Shown: in pieces, positions 42,045 to 48,342 of the stretch
How the letters are laid out: every line of letters starts with the position of its first letter
Numbering within the stretch: the first letter of the stretch is position 1
Assembly: GCA_049999765.1 (NCBI GenBank)
Contig: JBNGIQ010007636.1
Span: 1 to 48,342, forward strand
DNA from: Phaeoceros laevis
Taxonomy: Eukaryota > Anthocerotophyta > Anthocerotopsida > Notothyladales
Length of the DNA stretch: 48,342 nt
Direction: 5' to 3'
Position numbers and translations under genes: made by a program
The notes under the pieces: model-generated
What the model was told of the DNA's origin: nothing
Database searches by the model: none
The model's input: the letters and a program-made list of their open reading frames with translations, nothing else

Positions 42045-42730
42045 GGCTGCGAATGACCACAGCTTGCTGCTGCCTCCGGCCTTCAGGCAACCCGGTTTGT
42101 CAACCACGTTTTGCTGGCAGGAAACGTGTCCCGCCCAATAAATAATCTAGACTACCACGTAACAAACCGTCGGCAGCAAACTATCACCTTGTTCTGATCG
42201 AAGTGCTAGGCAACAGCAAAACGTTGTTGAAAAAGAGAATGGCACCCTCACTCTCTCCAAGGTTCCAAGCACTAAAATCTTGGGCTGGAACAACCAGTCT
42301 CCACCCACACAGCCTCATGCGAGTCCTGAAAATGTCAAGATGAGCTGAGTCCTTTGTCCGGAGCGAAGTTTAGTTTTGACAGATCGGACACACAGAGAGT
42401 AGGTGCAACCTTCGGTTTTCATATACGAGGGCAATTAGTCTTCAAACAACAGTATCCGTAAAACGCCATTGATCTAAACTCCCTAGTAATTACTTCACGA
42501 TCTTCTGAAATCCCTGTTCAAGTCTTTACACTCACAAGTCATGAGCTCCATTGCGATGATAAAACCTGAGAGGCTCTCCCCAGGCAATGGCAGCCCAGTA
42601 AGCACCCACCGGAATGGTGGGTGCATACTACTGCTAGCAAAAAGAGTAGTCGTACTGCCCGTGTGAGAGTCTTGCACCTTCCCTGTCAGGTGCGGCCAAG
42701 ACCAGCCCCTTATTTACAAGTGAAGGTGAA
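42045..42730. other. Between ARD and the L18a-like gene
   Basis: 3' flank of acireductone dioxygenase and promoter side of the L18a-like gene, both on the minus strand. No other feature seen. Confidence 0.5.
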
Positions 42731-44084
42731 TCAGGCTGTCAGAAGTGGGGCTGCTTTCTCCCACGGTACGGAGTCCTGCGCAATCTGCTTCAAGTAATCC
42801 TTCCTGCAAGTAATACAACGCCAACTGCTTGGTGATGGAAAGGCACAAGCGGGCAATGACTCAACAGATGTCGGATGCAGGACATAACCCCACAACCACA
42901 TACTTCACGTACTGAGGTGATCCAAAACCCAGCAACACTTTTTGGAACTGACCCAAGTGCCATAATAGTGCTACCTGATAGGAAGATCTTCCTGAGGACG
43001 ATTATAAGGTGTCCACACCGGCTCCCCAACAAACAACCGTACTGCCTGCAGTCTCAGTAAGGTAAACGTCAGTTATTTGCCAATTTTTTAGGACTGAGAG
43101 TTTTCCTCATGGATTAAGGGAACTGAAGAGCTACTCTACCTTGATGTAGTTGCTTGAATCCAGAGTGAAACGGTGATACATGCCAGCCGGTAGGACAATC
43201 ATTCCCCCTTTACGAACAAACACACGGATCCAGCGATCCTCATGATCCCGAACATCAAAATATCCTGCACAAGAGAAATGCCAGGGTAGTTAGATGTCTA
43301 TGGCAACGGCAAGGTTTTGAAAGCACCAAAGAAGAGGACAGCAGTAGCCTGCAACGGACGTAAGAAGTTAAAGACGGCATAAACTGACCACTGCCCTCTA
43401 TACAGTATCGTATCTCCTCGTCAGTATGTAGGTGTTCTTCATAGAAGCTCTTCAGTTTGGCTTCGTAATTGGGGAGTCTATCGGGACAGACCGTGATAAT
43501 GTCCTGCACACGGCATGTGAACTACAGATCCTCAACACCCTTGATCCATGATAGAAGCCGCAAAGCCTCAAACGATGTATGCAAGCCTGCAAAGACCTGA
43601 TAGGTGTAGCCTCTGTCTTTCCGAATTTGCTCAAGTCTGGAGTCGTTCTCATATATATCAGCGTTGAGCGCCCAATTTAGTACTCCCAGGTCTGCACAAC
43701 GGAAGACTTACGATCAGAGCACCGATAGACACGTGTTTGTCCCCAAGCTTGCATCGTTCAGGCACAGTGTTCACGGCCTTAGACACTGACCTCTCAACTG
43801 CTGTAAGGAAACGGGCCGGTCAGGGTTCTGCTTGTGAGGTAGCCGCTGGTCCTCATCAGAATCATCCATGTACCAGGCTTCCACCGTAGGCAATTCCCCC
43901 TGTTCCGCACACCACCGCCGGTTAGCAAAAGTAGTAAACGCATCAGCGGATCACATGCTGCAGACATGGATGCAATCCTGACATCCAGCCCCGACTCGTC
44001 GGCCATAGCGCAGCTTGTCAGTGAGTGCACGGCTAAGAACAGACAGAAGAACAATGTCAAAGTGGCTTACGTTGAGGCCCATGG
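42731..44084 (-). CDS. ARD: Acireductone dioxygenase
   Basis: Seven exons (44073-44084, 43791-43899, 43597-43691, 43389-43503, 43140-43264, 42975-43045, 42731-42803) give 199 residues, a normal length. With Fe(II) the enzyme converts acireductone and O2 to formate and 4-methylthio-2-oxobutyrate, the last oxidative step of methionine salvage; with Ni(II) an off-pathway reaction gives CO. Family blocks are complete: [76 protein letters not shown] and [16 protein letters not shown]. The cupin metal ligands are visible: two His and a Glu in HLHTDEE, and His in MYHRF. The 12-nt first exon (M-G-L-N, gccATGG) was chosen because it joins in phase 0 and gives a typical N-terminus; the open frame further upstream has no ATG. 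Confidence 0.95.
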
Positions 44085-44221
44085 CAGCGGGGCCGGCTAC
44101 GGGTCCGACACTTCCTGAAGAGGGAGGCTCTGGCACCACCGCCGAGCCGGCAACGAAGTCTGGAAGCGGTGCGAGAAGCGTGCCAGTCCAGACGCAAGTG
44201 ACCAAGTGACAGAGCCTGGTT

Positions 44222-44683
44222 TCAGGGGCCAATGAACAGGGTTTCCAGCAGGTGCAATGAATGCAGGAGTTCAGCTTCCAGGTCCCGTATCTTCCTCGGA
44301 ATCCCCAAATTACTCCCAGGCAATAACGGTGTTGTTGCCGTTGTTACCGTGCTCAAATATGAAGAGACCATCCGCGGCATGTCCTTAAATATGCTTCCGT
44401 TCGAGGCTGAGAACAGCATGATCCTATCCCTGCACTGGCCCTCGAGAATCGCCGACTTGAGACTGAGAACACATTGAGGCATGACCGCGACGGGTTTCTC
44501 CCGCACATCCCGCTTTGGGGCCAGCCAACGAGATGGTCTCGGCAGCTGGGGCCTAGCGTGGACGGAATTTGGTGACGTTGCAAAAGGATGCTCCGCTTCA
44601 GTGGGTTGCTGGCGGGCATGGAGGAGGCAAAGGTCTCTGCAACAGCGTAAAGTTGGGAACTTGTCGTCGTGTAGAGTTTCAAA
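44222..44683 (-). CDS. Hypothetical ORF upstream of ARD
   Basis: A 153-codon frame from ATG 44683 ending IRDLEAELLHSLHLLETLF then IGP. The second half looks helical; no family is recognised. It lies between the ARD start and the PPR pseudogene, and its upstream end touches the PPR junction at 44697. It may be a remnant, part of the ARD leader, or chance. Confidence 0.2.
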   Translation of the reverse strand, partial: FETLHDDKFPTLRCCRDLCLLHARQQPTEAEHPFATSPNSVHARPQLPRPSRWLAPKRDVREKPVAVMPQCVLSLKSAILEGQCRDRIMLFSASNGSIFKDMPRMVSSYLSTVTTATTPLLPGSNLGIPRKIRDLEAELLHSLHLLETLFIGP

Positions 44684-44696
44684 CATCACGCTAAAG

Positions 44697-46424
44697 AGTT
44701 GGACCTCATGGTGCGGGAAGCCACTTCTGTTGACAACTCTGTCTTCCATAGTGTCCTCAAGAGGTGCACTGTGGAGAGAAATCTGGTCTAGGATGCCGGA
44801 TCATGGTATTGCTATTAGATGTGGGTATGAGTCGAATGCTTTTGTGCCCAACCACATTATTTGTATGTATGCTTCTCATGGGAGGTTGGCCGAAGCAACG
44901 CAGGTTTTTAGCAAAGTTCCTGCACCAAGCCGCTATATGTTGACCTCCATCATTTTGGCACATGCTCGACATGGTCAGGCCATCCAGGCAATGAAGTATA
45001 CGGAGATATACAGCAGTCAGATGAAGCCAGACAACCATATATTTGTGGCTGTCCTAAAAGCTTGTGCCGTTGCAGAGGATTTTACCTTCTGGCAGGGAGA
45101 TCCATGTTGATATCTTGAAGACTGGGCACGCTTCATGTAAGTTCGTGGGCACCTGCCTGGTGGAGATGTATGCAAAGTGCGGGAGTCTGGCGGATGCACG
45201 CAGAGTGTTTGATGATCTGCCGAGCAAAAACGTGGTGACATGGACTGCTATGATCGCGGGATATGGTTAACGTGGACTTGGTAAAGACGCCCTTGCCCTT
45301 TACGCAAGTATGCAGCAGGAGGGCTTGATGCCTCCTATGTTATTACCTTTGTAATGCTCCTGCAAGTGTGTGCCAACATCCAAGCTGTTGATCAGGGAAA
45401 GCGCACCTTCATTCACAAGTGAAGGAGCTAGGACTTGACGTTAATGTGGTTGCTGGCACTAGTTTGGTCGACGTGTACGCAAAATGTGGGAGCTCGGCCG
45501 AAACAAGGGAGGAATTCAACAGCCTTTCAAGCAAAAAGACGGTACAGACTATGCGGTGACATGGAATGTGAACATGGCAGGTTATGCATAAGCTGGGCTC
45601 GGAAAGAAGCCATCAACCTTTATAATTTTCTGCAAGAGGAGGGTATTACTCGACCCAGTGCTGTGACTTCATGCACACATTGAGGAAAGAAGACTTCAGG
45701 GTGATGTGGTTGTGGGAGCTTGGTGGATATGTATGCAAAGTGTGGGAGCTTCGAGGATGCTTGCCAGATCTTTTAGAGCATGCCACAACATTTTTTGGCA
45801 TGGACTGCCATGATCTCAGGATATGTACAGCATGGGCACAGTGAAGAAAGCCTTGTCTCTTTATGCAAGTATGCAAAAAGAAGGCGTCACTCCAGCTGAT
45901 GTCGTTACACATGTATGCCTACTGCAAGCTTGTGGAAGTGGCAGTACTTGCTAAGGGAAAGGAAATACATGCTGAAATTTTCAGAAGTGGACTACAAGCT
46001 ACTGATTTGTTTGTGGCCAGCACTCTCATTGACATGTATGGAAAATGTGGGAGCATGGTAGATGCACAGCAGGTGTTTGATGCGTTGCCCACAAGGGATA
46101 TCGTGTCATGGAATGTGCTCTTTGCAGGATATGCCCACCAAGGAGACAGTGAGCTTGTTTTTGAACTGCTGCAGAGCATGATGCTGGACGGCATGCAACC
46201 AAACGACATCTCTGTTGTCACAATCCTTACTGTATGCAGCTATGCTGGTCACGTGAACAAGGGCCAAGAGTGCTTAAAGGCTATGATGGCCTCATCCATC
46301 AGTTGAGCGCTGACTGCTTTGTTGATCTACTTGGCCGTGGAGGTCTATTTAAGGAGGTGATGAACTTTCCAGCCTCCTGTCAGGTCTGGAAATGTCTGCT
46401 GGGTGCATCTCAAGAAGTGCTGTA
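44697..46424 (+). pseudogene. Decayed copy of the PPR gene at 9.5 kb
   Basis: From agttggacctcatggtgcgg onward this follows the intact PPR gene block by block for about 1.7 kb. It carries many lesions: a deletion near 44792-44812 (lost VHG region), a frameshift near 45080-45105, a TAA at 45267-45269 (GYG stop where the intact gene has GYAQ), further indels and stops between 45300 and 45860, and internal deletions that shorten the repeat array. The end is truncated: similarity stops after VWKCLLGA (about 46410), so the E and E+ motifs are missing. The longest intact piece is 45950-46300 (ATDLFVASTLIDMYGKCGSM). Confidence 0.92.
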
Positions 46425-46789
46425 ACATGAGAAAGATTCATCCCCTTCTTGTAGGAAGACTAGCGTCCTTCAGAGTCTAGACTCTAGACTCGTGTGCCGC
46501 GAATCAGCATTTTATCGGCTGCCACGTATGCAGGCAAGATACGTATCTTTATCCGGGCTGAAACAGCACAAAGGCTCGTCTGCTGTCCCAGCAAGACGGT
46601 GTCATGGAAACCATGGCTGCGCGAATCTGCTTGCCATCTGCCACGCTCAAACCGATCTTGGCTTCCAAAGGAATGCCAATTGCTTGCGGAGAGCGGGCAA
46701 CAATTCTTTAATGAGGATATTGCGCCACTGACAGAGGGGAGCCCCGGAACTTGCTTTGAACAGATCGCCCCTGCAGGCTGAAGACTCGT
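46425..46789. other. Intergenic, nothing recognised
   Basis: Short overlapping ORFs only. The repeat-like agagtctagactctagactc lies near 46470-46490. Confidence 0.35.
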
Positions 46790-47612
46790 GAATCGGAGTT
46801 CCTGGCGGGAGCGCTGTTTGAGGTGATCAATGGACTGGAGGCTATCGGATGTGAAGGACCGGAGCCTGTGGCAGGTGCAGGAGGCGCTGTTTTTGGATGT
46901 GCAGGGAAGGGAGCAGGAGGCTGGGGACAAGTTGAGTCGGCTGGAGCGCTTGTTCCGGAAGACGGGGAATGGTGTGGCAAAACTCACAGCGACGGGGTAC
47001 CGGGGCATTGTCCAAGCTTGCCCGCATTGCAAAATCACTGACGATTGGCACCGAGGCCGGCACCTTGCAACTCCCAGGTGGCAGCCAGGGAATTCCTGAT
47101 GCGCAGCCTGTATTTAGCGGAGGAGCATGCGCACCAAGTCCGTGAGGGAGCGGTGGACTTGTTTGCGTGGCGACTGAGCAACCTGAAAACGGAGGAGGAT
47201 GGGTGTCACCAGGCAGGGTGGAATCTCTGACGCTGGAGGTGACTCCCGAGAAGATCGTGTGCAAGGTGGAGATTTTAGGGTAACTAGGGACAACGAGTTC
47301 ATGCATATGATGGGGCGTGCGGGGACCTCCGGGTGCCTGCTGCTTCAGCTGCCTGTAGAAGGTGGCCACACAGGGGGAGCTTCGGTCCTTGTGCGCAGGA
47401 AGGATACGAAGAAGTTGGAGTGTTCTAGTGGCAGTTCCAAGGGGTTCCATTTTACAGCCTTCTATGATGAGTGCCAGTTTAGGGTGGAGGAGATCACGTC
47501 TGGAAGGAGAGTGTGTTTGGTGTTCAGTTCGGTGAGCAAAGACAGCAGGCCGACTCCGATGCCAGGGTTTCCAGGTTTCGTGGATGCTGTGGTGAGGGTG
47601 GAGGCTGCTTAG
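46790..47612 (+). pseudogene. 2-oxoglutarate/Fe(II) dioxygenase-like gene, decayed
   Basis: Pieces in three frames suggest an old multi-exon gene: EFLAGALFEVINGLEAI (46797), VKDRSLWQVQEALFLDVQGR (46850), AAREFLMRSLYLAEEHAHQV (47079), ESLTLEVTPEKIVCKVEI (47221), then a 2OG-oxygenase-type domain: GCLLLQLPVEGGHTGGASVL, GFHFTAFYDECQFRVEEIT and SGRRVCLVF. In the relatives I remember, the metal site reads HRD and EHEV; here the matching positions are TRD (about 47285) and CQFRV (about 47475), so both iron-binding His appear lost. An in-frame TAA (about 47280-47282) also interrupts the first half of the domain. Family assignment moderate; exon structure not resolved. Confidence 0.5.
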
Positions 47613-48342
47613 CTCCCGTGGCTTTAGCATATCTCCTTTCAGATGCTCGCACATCTGAAATTGCTTTAGGTGGAGGTTTTAAGCGGAGGTTTTGGATGCG
47701 GACAACAAGTACCGGTGTGGCAAGTAAGGGTTGCTATGGTTTTGCAGTTAGCGGTGCTCTCAGGAGGTTGCTATGTTGGGCTTGGTGTTGCCGATACTGA
47801 CATGGGGCCGTATGACAGCAATACTGGATGCGCTTAAGCGCAGGTTTGTTAGCATACTTCTCTTCTTTCATGTAGCCTTGGGAAGTGACAGCCGCGTGGC
47901 TCTAAATAGTTGGGGTGATGCAAGCGTGGACGGATCACCTTTGGCAAAAAGTCGCTAACTGAGGTGCTGAGACGAGCTCATGTTAGGGAAATCTTGGGAC
48001 AGGAGTCGACGAAGCTTTCTCTGTCTGTGATTGCCACCAGTTCGCGCCCTGCGAAGTCGTCCAACTTGGTTGTGCATGCACCTCCGACAGCGGTCCCTGA
48101 ACGATGGCCACAGCGAAGGCTGAAGCTTCTTTTCTCCTCTTTGCAGCGATGGTCGTTGCCAGGAGCACTTGTGGCAACAGTTTTTTCTGCACCCTACCGT
48201 GTGGTAGGATGACAGACGAGATAAGAAGAGCTCCCGTTCCCCTAACTTCCGACGTAAGGGGTCCGGCGAGGTGCTGTGGTTGAACATGTTTAAGGCAGCT
48301 TGGGTTCATGAGCAGCTCGTTTCCTTGGATATGCAGATGGGT
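47613..48342. other. Right edge of the window
   Basis: Several overlapping ORFs on both strands (for example 47955-48287 minus, 47773-47958 plus) with no recognisable motif. This may continue the decayed gene or be intergenic. Confidence 0.35.

Noticed and set aside
44084-44232. N-terminal extension of ARD to 44232
   Set aside because: The upstream frame begins with TTG, has no ATG and matches no ARD N-terminus; ATG 44084 fits the family.
47773-47958. LINE/reverse-transcriptase tail suggested by a short hydrophobic ORF
   Set aside because: No RT catalytic motif or neighbouring element structure could be found.

Overview
This is nuclear DNA of a land plant. Every recognisable gene is eukaryotic and plant-typical, with short GT-AG introns of roughly 80-330 bp: beta-tubulin, the RUB/NEDD8 E2 RCE1, the SUMO ligase MMS21, the SCAR-complex subunit BRICK1, acireductone dioxygenase, an L18a-like membrane protein, a plastid-type S1-domain protein, LRR receptor kinase, F-box and PPR proteins. 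Compact spacing, the style of the PPR repeats, and neprosin, citrate-binding-protein-like and isonitrile-hydratase-like genes point to a seed-free plant (moss, lycophyte or fern grade). I cannot name a species. There is one 100-N assembly gap (1299-1398).

Layout. 1-3.7 kb: AT-rich, with a decayed neprosin gene on the minus strand and a cluster of short tandem duplications. 3.8-6.9 kb: a single-exon LRR receptor kinase. 7.7-8.7 kb: a MYND zinc-finger gene with a PPR scrap in its first intron. 9.5-11.9 kb: an intact single-exon PPR-E+ gene, followed by coiled-coil and PPR debris. 13.7 kb: a possible small secreted Cys-rich peptide. 14.7-20.0 kb: an F-box family in three states (intact, frameshifted, fragment), with a broken citrate-binding-protein-like gene on the opposite strand between the first two. 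20.5-27.0 kb: housekeeping block of BRK1 (+), beta-tubulin (-), MMS21 (+) and RCE1 (-). 27.1-29.3 kb: AT-rich, no gene seen. 29.3-31.1 kb: mosaic of PPR and MOS14-like importin remnants (-). 31.6-34.6 kb: S1-domain gene (+), apparently led by a captured proteasome beta5 first exon. 35.0-35.9 kb: DJ-1/isonitrile-hydratase-like gene (-). 37.0-37.4 kb: small conserved-looking protein (-). 37.4-41.1 kb: mostly non-coding, with a tRNA-like element, a minisatellite and a hairpin. 41.1-44.1 kb: L18a-like and acireductone dioxygenase genes (-). 44.7-46.4 kb: decayed copy of the 9.5-kb PPR gene. 46.8-47.6 kb: decayed 2-oxoglutarate dioxygenase-like gene.

The genes do not form a pathway; they are neighbours as usual in plant chromosomes. 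Links visible in the sequence are the divergent beta-tubulin/MMS21 pair sharing a ~400-bp promoter, the convergent MMS21/RCE1 and S1/DJ-1 pairs, and repeated local duplication followed by decay (PPR, F-box). The most unusual item is the possible proteasome-beta5/S1 chimeric gene. All exon models were read by eye from splice signals, frame continuity and remembered family motifs; none was tested by alignment or transcript data.
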